64,000 nt of DNA from BRH-c25 sp035627615 (GCA_035627615.1 DASPLL010000080.1:1-64000), one strand, 5' to 3'; positions 42,115 to 51,159 are shown, numbered from the stretch's first letter. Numbers and translations: made by a program. The notes: a model not told the origin generated them from the letters alone.

Positions 42115-43137
42115 TTATTTCTTCAATTTATTCTGAGCATTAAGATGCTCGTTATAGGTTTTTGTAAAAACATGTGAGCCGTCATCCTTTGCCACGAAGT
42201 ACAGGTAGTCCACGTCTTCAGGATAAAGAGCGGCTTCTATTGCCTTAAGCCCCGGTGATGCAATAGGTCCCGGAGGCAGGCCTGCATGCTTGTACGTATT
42301 GTATGGTGACTCTATTTCCAGATCCTTATATGTCAATACTTCCTTCTGTTCCTTCAAAAGATACTGAACAGTTGCACAGCTTTGAAGCAGCATGTTCTTT
42401 TTCAACCGGTTGTGGAATACCGCTGAAATAGTCTTCCTCTCCGTATCCAGCCTGGCTTCCCTCTCAATAATAGATGCAAGGGTAATTATCTGGTCTATTG
42501 ACATATTGAGCTCTTCAGCCCTATTCCTGTATTCTTCCGTAAATACATCATCAAAACGCGCCAGCAGCTTTTCTATAATGGTCTCAGCCGTTGTGTCCTT
42601 ATAAATCTCATATGTATCAGGGAACAGATAACCTTCAAGCTTATTTTCCCTATCCGGTATTTGTCCGATAAACTCATACTGGTATTTGTTGGAACCCAGG
42701 GCAGCCTGAATATTCTCAGGACTTACCACCTCCAGACTGCTTATTCTCTCAACTATCTGGGCCAGATTATAGCCTTCGGGAATGGTAAACTTAATAGTAT
42801 CTATAAGGGCTTTTCCGGAGACAATGAACTCAACTATTTCCGGTACCTCCAGAGAATTGTCTATGCTGTATTTCCCTGCCTTTATCTTGTCTGACTTATT
42901 ATTAAACTTGCAATATAATTCAAATACAAGGCTATTTTTGATTATATCCTTTTCCTTTAATAATTTTGATATTGTCCTGACATTGCTGCCCTTAGGTATA
43001 ACTATTTCTATGGCAGCACCTTCCTGCTCACTGACGGCACCCAGACCGGAGTTGTAGTAGAAATATGAAGCAGCCATTGATAATAATAAACAAAAAAATA
43101 AGAATCTGAATATGTTAAATTTTATTTTGACCCTCAT
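42115..43137 (-). CDS. mltG: Endolytic transglycosylase MltG
   Basis: A protein of 340 residues (346 if the ATG at 43155 is used; AAAGAAGTG favours 43137). A short cytoplasmic start and one membrane segment (about 8-25) precede a LysM-like domain (about 40-110) and the YceG catalytic domain. The catalytic Glu lies in ITLASIIEREARLD; SCATVQYLL and SPYNTYKHAGLPPGPIASPGLKAIEAAL are hallmark blocks. It cuts nascent glycan strands and sets their length. It probably has its own promoter just upstream. Confidence 0.95.
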   Translation of the reverse strand: MRVKIKFNIFRFLFFCLLLSMAASYFYYNSGLGAVSEQEGAAIEIVIPKGSNVRTISKLLKEKDIIKNSLVFELYCKFNNKSDKIKAGKYSIDNSLEVPEIVEFIVSGKALIDTIKFTIPEGYNLAQIVERISSLEVVSPENIQAALGSNKYQYEFIGQIPDRENKLEGYLFPDTYEIYKDTTAETIIEKLLARFDDVFTEEYRNRAEELNMSIDQIITLASIIEREARLDTERKTISAVFHNRLKKNMLLQSCATVQYLLKEQKEVLTYKDLEIESPYNTYKHAGLPPGPIASPGLKAIEAALYPEDVDYLYFVAKDDGSHVFTKTYNEHLNAQNKLKK

Positions 43138-43198
43138 GCAAAACACTTCTTTCATATATTAAATGCTGAATTCAAAGAAATTGCTTTCAAACTTTTAC

Positions 43199-43228
43199 AA
43201 TATATATATCCTGAAAAAACAATGTAAA
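43199..43228 (-). promoter_or_regulatory. Candidate sigma-A promoter of mltG
   Basis: The minus strand has TTTACA (43228-43223), an 18-base spacer and TATATT (43204-43199), about 62 bases before the mltG start. Confidence 0.5.
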
Positions 43229-43294
43229 ATGTTTAATGCGAAACATATAATATAATTTATTATATAATGTGCGGCAGCTTTTGACAAGGCACAA

Positions 43295-43326
43295 GAAAAA
43301 GCTATGTCTTATATAAAACATAGCTT
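43295..43326 (-). terminator. Distal terminator after bipA
   Basis: AAGCTATGT pairs with ACATAGCTT over about 10 bases and is followed by TTTTTC on the minus strand. It lies beyond the repeat unit that follows bipA. Confidence 0.75.
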
Positions 43327-43431
43327 CAGTCGCTAGTCACCGGTCACCAGTCTCTAGATGCAACCAAGTTCCATAGCCCTATTCTAAATCTAGCGACTAG
43401 TGACTGAAAAATGCGACAGTGTCGCGTTTTT
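43327..43431. repeat. CTAGTCAC-type palindrome plus GCGAC hairpin, copy 1
   Basis: CAGTCGCTAGTC (43327-43338) and GACTAGTGACTG (43395-43406) form the outer arms, with CTCTAGAT/ATCTAG inside. Next to them AAAAATGCGAC and GTCGCGTTTTT (43407-43431) form a terminator-like hairpin right after the bipA stop. Copy 2 at 46339-46482 has the same two modules in the opposite order. Confidence 0.75.
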
Positions 43432-43432
43432 C

Positions 43433-45256
43433 TTATTTGTTCCTGCTGGCTTTTGCCCTTAAGCTGCTGTCCAGAATCCTCTTACGAAGCCTTATTGATT
43501 CCGGTGTTATCTCAACTAATTCATCTGCCGCTATGAATTCCAGGCACTCCTCAAGGCTCATTTCTTTATACGGGGTGAGTCTCAGTGCTTCGTCCGAGCC
43601 TGATGCCCTCATATTTGACACATGCTTTTTCTTGCATACATTGACTTCAATATCATCTGACTTTGCATTCTCTCCCACTATCATGCCCTCATATACCTGC
43701 ACTCCGGGGCCGATGAACAGTTCGCCTCTCTCCTGTGCATTGAACAATCCGTAAGTAGTAGTCTCACCGCTTTCAAAGGCAACAAGAGAACCTCTCGATC
43801 TTTCCGGAACTTCTCCCTTGAACTCCTCGTAACCGTGGAAAATGTGATGCATGATGCCATTGCCCTTTGTGTCGGTCATAAACTGTGATCTATACCCTAT
43901 GAGACCTCTTGCAGGTATTTTGAACTCAAGCCTCAGATAACCGTCGCTGTTGTTGCTCATATTCATCATTTCAGCTTTTCTTGGTCCCAGTCTGTCCATT
44001 ACAACTCCCATGAAGTCTTCAGGCACATCGATTATCAGGTGCTCCATAGGTTCATGGGTCACTCCGTTTATTTCCTTCATTATTACAGTCGGCTTTGATA
44101 CCTGGAACTCGTACCCCTGCCTTCTCATTGTCTCTATAAGTATTGAAAGGTGCAGCTCCCCCCTGCCTGCTACATCAAAGGTATCCGGAGAATCCGTCTC
44201 TGTCAGCCTCATAGCTACATTAGTCTCAAGCTCCTTGAAAAGTCTTGCTCTCAAGTGTCTTGATGTGACATAATCACCTTCGCGTCCTGCGAAGGGACTG
44301 TTGTTTACAGAGAAGGTCATTGATATTGTCGGCTCCTCAATATTAACAAAGGGTATTGCTTCAGGATTATCTGTATCACAGATGGTTTCCCCGATATTTA
44401 TATCTTCAATACCTGAAACGGCCACAATATCACCAAGTGATGCCTCTTCCACCTCTGCTCTTTTCAACCCCATGAAGCTGTATACTCTTCCAAGCCTGAC
44501 GCTTTGAAAGGTACCATCTCTTCTGCAAAGGACAGCGCTCTGCCCGTATCTGATTTTCCCCCTTGACACCTTGCCTATTGCAATCCTGCCTACATAATCG
44601 TCATATTCTATAGTCGTGACAAGCATCTGCAGGGACTCGTCCTGATAACCCTTCGGCGGTTCCACATAAGCTACGATAGTATCAAAAAGCGGCTTCAGGT
44701 CCTGGGACTCATCTTCAAGCTTCAACTTCGCCACACCCTGCTTAGCCGATACATATATCACGGGGAATTCCAACTGATGATCATCCGCGCCAAGCTCAAT
44801 AAACAAATCTATTATTTCATCAATGACTTCCTCAATCCTTGAATCAGGCCTGTCTATCTTGTTAATTACCACAATAGGCTTCAAATGAAGCTCCAGAGCT
44901 TTTTTAAGGACGAAACGGGTCTGCGGCATGGGGCCTTCGGCTGCGTCAACGATGAGCAGCACGCTATCCACCATTTTCAGGACTCTTTCCACTTCACCGC
45001 CAAAATCTGCATGTCCCGGGGTGTCTATTATATTTATTTTGATACCGTTATATAATACAGCAGTATTTTTAGCGAGTATTGTAATACCCCGCTCTCTTTC
45101 CAGGTCATTGGAATCCATGACCCTCTCCATGATGTTCTCATTGCTCCTGAAGGTTCCGCTCTGCCTTAAGAGCCCATCCACCAGAGTGGTCTTTCCGTGG
45201 TCTACGTGCGCAATTATTGCAACATTTCTTATATCTTTTCTGATTGTCTTTTCCAT
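43433..45256 (-). CDS. bipA: BipA/TypA ribosome-associated GTPase
   Basis: A protein of 607 residues from the ATG at 45256 (GGAG upstream), the family size. G1 AHVDHGKTTLVDGLL, switch ERERGITILAKN, G3 DTPGHADFGGEVERVL, G4 NKIDRPD and the EF-G-like domains with the BipA tail (ELVEITPESIRLRKRILDSSLRAKA) are all present. It binds the 70S ribosome and aids large-subunit assembly under cold or stress. Its mRNA appears to start with a hairpin. Confidence 0.97.
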   Translation of the reverse strand: MEKTIRKDIRNVAIIAHVDHGKTTLVDGLLRQSGTFRSNENIMERVMDSNDLERERGITILAKNTAVLYNGIKINIIDTPGHADFGGEVERVLKMVDSVLLIVDAAEGPMPQTRFVLKKALELHLKPIVVINKIDRPDSRIEEVIDEIIDLFIELGADDHQLEFPVIYVSAKQGVAKLKLEDESQDLKPLFDTIVAYVEPPKGYQDESLQMLVTTIEYDDYVGRIAIGKVSRGKIRYGQSAVLCRRDGTFQSVRLGRVYSFMGLKRAEVEEASLGDIVAVSGIEDINIGETICDTDNPEAIPFVNIEEPTISMTFSVNNSPFAGREGDYVTSRHLRARLFKELETNVAMRLTETDSPDTFDVAGRGELHLSILIETMRRQGYEFQVSKPTVIMKEINGVTHEPMEHLIIDVPEDFMGVVMDRLGPRKAEMMNMSNNSDGYLRLEFKIPARGLIGYRSQFMTDTKGNGIMHHIFHGYEEFKGEVPERSRGSLVAFESGETTTYGLFNAQERGELFIGPGVQVYEGMIVGENAKSDDIEVNVCKKKHVSNMRASGSDEALRLTPYKEMSLEECLEFIAADELVEITPESIRLRKRILDSSLRAKASRNK

Positions 45257-45282
45257 TTTATCTACTCCAATACACGAATTAA

Positions 45283-45310
45283 GGTGTGATACACTTCGGT
45301 AATTCACACC
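45283..45310 (-). promoter_or_regulatory. Hairpin at the predicted 5' end of bipA mRNA
   Basis: GGTGTGA (45310-45304) pairs with TCACACC (45289-45283) on the minus strand. The first base coincides with the transcription start expected 7 bases after the -10 box, so the mRNA would begin base-paired. Confidence 0.5.
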
Positions 45311-45316
45311 TAAACA

Positions 45317-45345
45317 ATTATACGCTAATATTTATTTTTCTACAA
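45317..45345 (-). promoter_or_regulatory. Sigma-A promoter of bipA
   Basis: The minus strand has TTGTAG (45345-45340), a 17-base spacer and TATAAT (45322-45317), about 60 bases before the bipA start. Confidence 0.65.
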
Positions 45346-45396
45346 TATTTTTATTAGCATACTATATATTTCTCAAAAACATTCTACATTACAAAT

Positions 45397-46317
45397 TCAA
45401 TATAATATATTTAAAGCCTTAGGCAGGATCTCAAATTCCGCGTCGTCACTTCCGGGTATTTCACCATCCACTTCAATAAGCCCTTTTCCCCCGCTTTTGA
45501 CCTTTACCTTGCTGCCCCTATAAGACCATACCTTTGGATGATTCAGATGCGTTCCATCATATATCATCGGCATGCTCTTCATGCGGTCCGGCTTGCTCAG
45601 GTCCCCCAGAATAACAATATCAAAGACTCCGTCATCGATCAAAGCTTCAGGCGCTACTTTCATTCCACCTCCGAAATACTTCCCATTGGCGATAATGACA
45701 CTATTCAATCTTTTCTTCAGTATGGGCTCATCATCTATAATCAATTCAAAATCCTTATTCTTGTACAACAGTATAGTGCTGATTGCACCAATCGCAAAGG
45801 ACATAAAGCCCTTCAAAAGCTTTGAATTTTTATTCACCCTGTTTGCTGCCTCAGCACCCATACCTATGTCTGCAACATTCATAAAATATCTGGTAACCGT
45901 TGCTCCTGATGAGCTTGTAAAACTGACCCGTCCTACATCTATCTGCCTGGTCCGCCTTCTTTCCAGAACTGCCAGCATATCTTCCATTCCTTTTTTTATC
46001 CCAAGGGTCTTTATGAAGTCACAGCCTGTCCCTCTGGAGAATACAACCAGTACAGAATCCTCAGACACAGGCCGCCCTTCCTCAAAGAATCCATTTACCA
46101 CTTCATTCATTGTCCCATCCCCACCTACGGACATTATCGTCCTGTAGCCTGCTTTCAGGGCTTGCGCTGCAAGCTGGGACGCATGTCCCGGATACTCTGT
46201 CAAGGCTGCTTCATATTCATAGCCGGAAGCCCGCAGTATTCTGTCAAATTGAGGCCATTCCTTTGCAGTTGATTTATTAGCCGATACCGGATTCACTACA
46301 ACGAACATTTTCTCCAT
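45397..46317 (-). CDS. YegS/DgkB-type lipid kinase
   Basis: A protein of 306 residues in the diacylglycerol kinase catalytic family. FVVVNPVSANKSTAKEW opens it, MSVGGDGTMNEVVNGF holds the GGDGT nucleotide motif (about 60-75), and SRGTGCDFIKTLG and VAPEALIDDGVFDIVILGDLSKPDRM complete the signature. It phosphorylates diacylglycerol or a related lipid at the membrane. The start at 46317 has AGGGGGTGA at 7 bases. Repeat copy 2 lies directly upstream. Confidence 0.93.
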   Translation of the reverse strand: MEKMFVVVNPVSANKSTAKEWPQFDRILRASGYEYEAALTEYPGHASQLAAQALKAGYRTIMSVGGDGTMNEVVNGFFEEGRPVSEDSVLVVFSRGTGCDFIKTLGIKKGMEDMLAVLERRRTRQIDVGRVSFTSSSGATVTRYFMNVADIGMGAEAANRVNKNSKLLKGFMSFAIGAISTILLYKNKDFELIIDDEPILKKRLNSVIIANGKYFGGGMKVAPEALIDDGVFDIVILGDLSKPDRMKSMPMIYDGTHLNHPKVWSYRGSKVKVKSGGKGLIEVDGEIPGSDDAEFEILPKALNILY

Positions 46318-46338
46318 AATTGCGTCACCCCCTGTAGC

Positions 46339-46482
46339 AAAATGCGACACAGTCGCATTTTGCAGTCACTAGTCGCTAGATTCTAGTCACTAGATTAGGG
46401 TTGAGCTTCGAAGACTGGGCTAAGCTTATACCCATAAGGAATACCAAGGAATCTAGAGACTAATGACCAGTGACTAGTGACT
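46339..46482. repeat. CTAGTCAC-type palindrome plus GCGAC hairpin, copy 2
   Basis: AAAATGCGAC and GTCGCATTTT (46339-46361) form a perfect 10-bp hairpin. AGTCACTAGTC (46364-46374) and GACTAGTGACT (46472-46482) are the outer arms of the second module, with GATTCTAG and ATCTAGAG inside. ATACCCATAAGGAATACC (46427-46445) is near-inverse to the 16-mer repeated at 22.7 kb. Compared with copy 1 the module order is reversed. Confidence 0.75.
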
Positions 46483-46512
46483 AAAAACTCATGTTTTTTG
46501 TAAGAAGCATTA

Positions 46513-48180
46513 TTATATTTCCATTATTATCGGGAGAATCATCGGATTTCTCTTTGTCTTTTCATATATGAACTCCCTGAGGCTGTCCTTTACCTGTGAT
46601 TTTATGGTGCCCCATTCTGTTATCTGCTTCTCCTCGCATTTTGCCAGAGCATCCTTTATGACATTCTTGGCATCCTCCATAAGGTCCTCAGACTCCCTGA
46701 CATATACAAAACCTCTTGATATTATATCCGGACCTGCCACTACCTGCCCGTTTTCCTTGCTTATAGTGACAACAACCACAATAAGTCCATCCTGTGAAAG
46801 ATGTTTCCTGTCCCTGAGAACGATATTCCCTACATCACCCACTCCAAGCCCATCCACAAGCACCTTCCCCGCAACTACGGTTCCGGCTACCCGGCCTGAA
46901 TCTCTGTTAAACTCCAATACGTTTCCTATATCTGCAACAAATATATTTTCCTTATCCACACCCATCTTCTCTGCCAGTTGCGCGTGCTGCTTAAGGTGTC
47001 TGTACTCCCCGTGAACAGGCACGAAGAACTTTGGTTTTACAAGAGCCTGCAGAAGCTTCAGTTCCTCCTGGTATGCATGACCGGATACATGGATGTCTGC
47101 AAGAGACTCATATATGACATCAGCACCCTTTTTGAAGAGCTGATTTATTACACGGGATACAAGCTTTTCATTACCAGGTATCGGTGTCGCTGAAATCACG
47201 ACCCTGTCTCCAGGAATTATGGATACCTTCCGATGCTCAGAGGTAGACATCCTGGCTAAAGCCGATAAAGGCTCTCCCTGGCTGCCCGTTGTAAGTATCA
47301 TTATTCTTTCATTAGGATATTTTTCTATATGCTCAACATCTATCATGACTCCCTCAGGCATAGTAATATAACCCAGATCGCTTGCTACGCCTATGACGTT
47401 CACCATGCTCCTGCCGACTACCGCAACCTTCCTGTTGAACATTACCGCAGCGTTTATTGCCTGCTGTATCCTGTGGATGTTTGAAGCAAAGGTGGCAAGT
47501 ATGACCCTGCCGCTTGCATTCCTGAAAAGCTCTATAAATGTAGTCCCTACAGTACTTTCAGACATTGTATAGCCCGGCCTTTCAACATTGGTGCTGTCAG
47601 CCATCAGAACCAGCACACCCTGCTTGCCAAGCTCTGCAAACCTGTGCAGATCCATCAGCTCACCATCGATAGGCTGGTAATCGATTTTGAAATCTCCCGA
47701 GTGGACTACTATGCCCACAGGAGTATGAATTGCCAAAGCAACAGAATCGGCTATGCTATGGCTGGTCTTTATGAACTCTGCTTCAATCTCTCCGATTTTC
47801 ACAGTATCCTTGGGCTTTATTATCTTCAGCTCTACTGTCTGCAGCAGGCCGAATTCACGGAGCTTATTCTCCACAAGCCCCAGGGTCAGCTTTGTTCCAT
47901 ATACCGGAACATTGATCTGTGGAAGTATGTACGGCAGAGCTCCAATGTGGTCCTCATGACCGTGAGTCAGCAGTATAGCCTTGACCTTCTCCTTATTTTT
48001 CACCAGATATGTAACGTCCGGTATTACCAGGTCTATTCCGAGCATTTCTTCATCAGGGAATGCCAGGCCGCAGTCTATAACTACTATGGTATCCTTGTAC
48101 TCGATTGCTGTCATGTTTTTTCCGATCTCATGCAGCCCTCCGAGTGGTATCAGTTTTAATTTTGCCTTACTTTTTGACAC
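46513..48180 (-). CDS. rnj: Ribonuclease J
   Basis: A protein of 555 residues. The beta-lactamase fold shows LTHGHEDHIGALPY (HxHxDH), HSGDFKIDYQP and the beta-CASP signature blocks (MADSTNVERPGYTMSES, TGSQGEPLSALARM, VSGHAYQEELKLL, VPVHGEYRHLKQHA). It has 5'-exo and endonuclease activity in mRNA decay. The start is a GTG with AAAGGA 12 bases upstream, a rather long gap. It is widely found near bipA and fur in clostridia. Its gene is unusually surrounded by repeats on the right-hand transcript end. Confidence 0.97.
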   Translation of the reverse strand: MSKSKAKLKLIPLGGLHEIGKNMTAIEYKDTIVVIDCGLAFPDEEMLGIDLVIPDVTYLVKNKEKVKAILLTHGHEDHIGALPYILPQINVPVYGTKLTLGLVENKLREFGLLQTVELKIIKPKDTVKIGEIEAEFIKTSHSIADSVALAIHTPVGIVVHSGDFKIDYQPIDGELMDLHRFAELGKQGVLVLMADSTNVERPGYTMSESTVGTTFIELFRNASGRVILATFASNIHRIQQAINAAVMFNRKVAVVGRSMVNVIGVASDLGYITMPEGVMIDVEHIEKYPNERIMILTTGSQGEPLSALARMSTSEHRKVSIIPGDRVVISATPIPGNEKLVSRVINQLFKKGADVIYESLADIHVSGHAYQEELKLLQALVKPKFFVPVHGEYRHLKQHAQLAEKMGVDKENIFVADIGNVLEFNRDSGRVAGTVVAGKVLVDGLGVGDVGNIVLRDRKHLSQDGLIVVVVTISKENGQVVAGPDIISRGFVYVRESEDLMEDAKNVIKDALAKCEEKQITEWGTIKSQVKDSLREFIYEKTKRNPMILPIIMEI

Positions 48181-48229
48181 TTTCTATATCAGTCCTTTCA
48201 ATTATTATCCGATCCCGATCAATAGAATT

Positions 48230-48258
48230 ATTATACTTTATTTTGTTGTTTATGAAAA
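48230..48258 (-). promoter_or_regulatory. Sigma-A-like promoter of rnj
   Basis: The minus strand has TTTTCA (48258-48253), a 17-base spacer and TATAAT (48235-48230), about 50 bases before the GTG start. Confidence 0.55.
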
Positions 48259-48350
48259 GTAAGAAATGGACTCTTCTTATCATAGCTCTCTTTATTCTAT
48301 TATTCGTCAATTCCGGATGTTTTAATCTCCCGCTTCTTTCGTTTACATTT

Positions 48351-48380
48351 AAAAAGGTATTGCATATTCTATGCAATACC
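48351..48380 (-). terminator. Terminator of fur
   Basis: GGTATTGCAT and ATGCAATACC form a perfect 10-bp stem over 5 bases, followed by TTTTT on the minus strand, about 6 bases after the fur stop. Confidence 0.9.
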
Positions 48381-48385
48381 GTAAA

Positions 48386-48832
48386 TTACTTCCTACACTT
48401 TTCACAGTAACCGAAAAATTTTACGTTATGATTATTAATTTTAAAATTGTATTTTTTCTCTATACCGGCTTCAAGCTGCTCAAGCAGATCCTCTTCGACC
48501 TCGATCACCGTATTGCAGCCGACACAGATAAGATGATGGTGCTGGTGATCCTCATTATGGTGGTTAAGCTCATATCTGCTTCTTCCGTCATCAAAATTAT
48601 GCTTGTATACAAGCCCAACTTCGTCAAACATCTGCATCGTCCTGTACACAGTAGCCAAACCTATGTCGGGACACTTGTTCTTAACCAGCTCATAAATTTC
48701 TTCAGCACTCAAGTGCCTCCCCTCGGTCTCCAATATGATATCGAGTATAGACCTTCTCTGGGGAGTCAATTTATATCCTTTCTCCTTAAGCTTTTGCCTC
48801 AAATACTCGAATTCTCGCATCAAAGCATCCAT
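48386..48832 (-). CDS. fur: Fur-family metal-responsive repressor
   Basis: A protein of 148 residues. The winged helix has GYKLTPQRRSILDIILETEGRHLSAEEIYELVK and IGLATVYRTMQMFDEVGLV. Metal sites appear in the ELNHHNEDHQHHHLICVGC stretch and CEKC at the end. It is most likely the iron-type Fur, since a double Fur box lies in front of feoA, but a Zur or PerR role cannot be excluded from sequence alone. The start (48832 or 48820) is uncertain because AAGGAAG is too close to the first ATG. Confidence 0.92.
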   Translation of the reverse strand: MDALMREFEYLRQKLKEKGYKLTPQRRSILDIILETEGRHLSAEEIYELVKNKCPDIGLATVYRTMQMFDEVGLVYKHNFDDGRSRYELNHHNEDHQHHHLICVGCNTVIEVEEDLLEQLEAGIEKKYNFKINNHNVKFFGYCEKCRK

Positions 48833-48889
48833 CTTCCTTCATTTATACTCATTACCATATTATTATCATTTACACATTTTGTCAACTAG

Positions 48890-49042
48890 TTATTTTTTTT
48901 TAGCTTCAGCAGAACACTTAAGACAATTACCAGTACAAGACATGCTGCACTGCACAACAGCTCCGCATCTTGGGCATTTTCCCTTTTCCTTCAATATATA
49001 TCCGCATCTGCTGCATTTCAAAGTTTGTTTTATAACAGCCAT
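48890..49042 (-). CDS. Tiny eight-cysteine protein coupled to feoB
   Basis: A protein of 50 residues, MAVIKQTLKCSRCGYILKEK then more. Cysteines occur as CxxC (10,13), CxxC (21,24), then C, C, C, C in QCSMSCTGNCLKC, in all eight. The first two pairs form a zinc-ribbon knuckle pattern; the rest could bind iron, zinc or an iron-sulfur centre. The ATG overlaps the last 13 bases of feoB, so it is translated with it. I do not recognise it as FeoC (no winged helix) or as the usual FeoB-associated Cys-rich membrane protein (no membrane segment). It may carry iron to or from FeoB. Confidence 0.7.
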   Translation of the reverse strand: MAVIKQTLKCSRCGYILKEKGKCPRCGAVVQCSMSCTGNCLKCSAEAKKK

Positions 49043-50874
49043 GCTACTATACCCCCCGTAATAAATGCTGCTGCAAAGCTTCCAAGCCATATCGCAAGCG
49101 CATCCCTGGTTCCCCTTTCCTTAAAAATGACCATAATTGCGGCTATACAGGGTACAAACAATGTCATTACTATCAAGGAAACGAGTACCTGCTGCTGCGA
49201 CATCACTATCGAAGTGAGCCCCGCTGCACCGAAATCTCTTCTTATAATACCCATTATAAAGGCTGTCGCAGTCTCGGGCGGAAGCCTTAGCAGGCTCTCT
49301 GTCACCGGTGACATCCACCGCTCTATATATGTCAACGAATCTGTATACTGCAAAGCACTGATGAATATTGCTCCATATATGAATAATGGAACTGCCTCCT
49401 TCAGGAACATCACTGTCTTCTGGAAGGTCTTTTTCAATACATTCCCGAGAAGCGGCAGCCTTATTGCCGGAAGGTCAATGAGAAGCTGCGAGCTTTCACC
49501 CGGCATTACCTTGTTCAGAACTGTTCCTGCAAGTACAAAAATAGTAATTATTGCTACCGCATAAATAAGTACATATACAGCATCCAGTTCAGATATAAGT
49601 CCCATAATAACGCCCAGCTGAGCGGAACATGGTATTGCAAGCCCCAGAAGCATTGTAGCGATTATTTTTTCTCTTTTTGTGCCAAGTATTCTTGTAGTCA
49701 TAGTTGCCATTGTGACACATCCAAAGCCCAGTATGATAGGTATTATAGCCTTTCCATTAAGGCCGAGGGATACAAGCATCCTGTCCACAAGCGCCGCTAT
49801 CCTTGGAAGGTAGCCGCTGTCCTCAAGAAAGGCCATGAGCATGTAGAAGCCTATGATAAGCGGCAATAAAAGTCCTAATATATACACAGGCACCATAGTG
49901 AATATCCCGAATTCTCCAATCAGTAGGTTGCCTATGAAGCTGCTTTCGCTCATATACGGTGACAGCAAGGACAAAATAAAAGGCTTGTAAATGCCTTCCA
50001 TAACTGTTTCTTCAGTAAAGCCTACAACTGTACCGGCTACAAAAATACCTATAATTTTGTACATCAGGTACAAAGTAGCTGCAAGCATAGGTATCCCTGT
50101 AACAGGCTTCAGCATCCATCTGCCCAGCTGCACTCCCAGGGATGCTCCTTTGCTGGTCTCCTTCAGGACCTCACTTACTATATCCTCAACAGCCCTGCGT
50201 CTCTCTATGTAAATCTCATCACGCAGACCTGCAGTTTTCATGTCATGTCTCTGTGCAATTATCTCGTCGTCCTCCAGTATCATTAAGGCTTCTGCTTCAT
50301 TATCCGTATTTTCTGCCATCTGCTTTATCAAGCCGATCAGCTTAGGTTCCCTGTTTCCCTGCTTTGCACGGGGCAATGCCTTAAGTAAGGCTTCCATACC
50401 GGTTTTTTTGGCTGCTGCTGTAGGAATCACCGGAACGCCCAACAGCTCTTCAAGCATCCTGTCATCGATGCTTATACCGTTTTGTTTAAGCTCGTCCATC
50501 ATATTCAAAGCTACTATAATCGGTTTACCCATATCAATAAGCTGTTTTGTCAGAAACAGGTCCCTGTCAAGATGAACACTGTCAACAATGTTAAGTATCA
50601 GATCAGCACCCAGTATTACATCTCTTGCGACAGTTTCCTCTTCATTAAAGGAAGAAACACCATAGACCCCCGGAGTGTCCATTACCAGATAGTCCTTGTA
50701 CTTACCTACGCTTATGTCCACTGTAGTACCGGGAAAATTTGATACATCCACATAAACACCAGTCAGATAATTGAAAAAAACCGACTTGCCCACATTGGGG
50801 TTTCCGGCAAGAACCAGCTTCCTGCCTTTCATGCCTTTATAATCTATTTTATTGGTATCATGACAATTATTCAT
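49030..50874 (-). CDS. feoB: FeoB ferrous iron transporter
   Basis: A protein of 614 residues. The N-terminal G domain has LAGNPNVGKSVFFNYLTG (G1), DTPGVYGVSS (G3) and NMMDEL (G4). After a helical spacer the membrane core (about 275-612) includes two gate-like halves with GFGCVTMATMTTRILG and IRRDFGAAGLTSIVM, whose cysteine and serine positions line the path. It takes up Fe(II) under anoxic conditions. Residue number is at the short end for the family. The start has AAAGGAA at 7 bases. It shares a transcript with feoA upstream. Confidence 0.95.
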   Translation of the reverse strand: MNNCHDTNKIDYKGMKGRKLVLAGNPNVGKSVFFNYLTGVYVDVSNFPGTTVDISVGKYKDYLVMDTPGVYGVSSFNEEETVARDVILGADLILNIVDSVHLDRDLFLTKQLIDMGKPIIVALNMMDELKQNGISIDDRMLEELLGVPVIPTAAAKKTGMEALLKALPRAKQGNREPKLIGLIKQMAENTDNEAEALMILEDDEIIAQRHDMKTAGLRDEIYIERRRAVEDIVSEVLKETSKGASLGVQLGRWMLKPVTGIPMLAATLYLMYKIIGIFVAGTVVGFTEETVMEGIYKPFILSLLSPYMSESSFIGNLLIGEFGIFTMVPVYILGLLLPLIIGFYMLMAFLEDSGYLPRIAALVDRMLVSLGLNGKAIIPIILGFGCVTMATMTTRILGTKREKIIATMLLGLAIPCSAQLGVIMGLISELDAVYVLIYAVAIITIFVLAGTVLNKVMPGESSQLLIDLPAIRLPLLGNVLKKTFQKTVMFLKEAVPLFIYGAIFISALQYTDSLTYIERWMSPVTESLLRLPPETATAFIMGIIRRDFGAAGLTSIVMSQQQVLVSLIVMTLFVPCIAAIMVIFKERGTRDALAIWLGSFAAAFITGGIVAWLL

Positions 50875-50940
50875 TTTTGTATTCCTTTCTGCGTATTAAT
50901 ACTCTGCTCTATGAAAAAACATACTGAAGCTGCGTATACA

Positions 50941-51159
50941 TCAGACCCCTTCTACTTCAATATCCTCAGCCAGACCTCTGCCGACTGCAACCTCCTGAAG
51001 CCTGTTCTGCAGTATTATAGGTCCGCCGGGGAGCTTCTCACTGCATAGGAAGACTGCACCCTCATATATTCCTATTCTTATGGCCTGGGTCTTCAAACTG
51101 CCGTTATCAATTTTTATTATTCTTACCTTGTTTCCCCTTTTTACCTTGTCCAGTGTCAT
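50941..51159 (-). CDS. feoA: FeoA, SH3-like partner of FeoB
   Basis: A protein of 72 residues from the ATG at 51159 (GGAGG 8 bases upstream; two upstream in-frame ATGs have poorer spacing). TLDKVKRGNKVRIIKIDNG begins the SH3-like fold, and AIRIGIYEGAVFLCSEKLPGGPIILQ is the conserved core. It aids FeoB at the membrane. It lies 66 bases before feoB and directly after the double Fur box. Confidence 0.92.
   Translation of the reverse strand: MTLDKVKRGNKVRIIKIDNGSLKTQAIRIGIYEGAVFLCSEKLPGGPIILQNRLQEVAVGRGLAEDIEVEGV

Noticed and set aside
43327..46482. The bipA-lipid kinase segment as a true composite transposon.
   Set aside because: No transposase, target duplication or unusual base use was seen, and both genes are housekeeping-type. 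It is kept only as a repeat observation.
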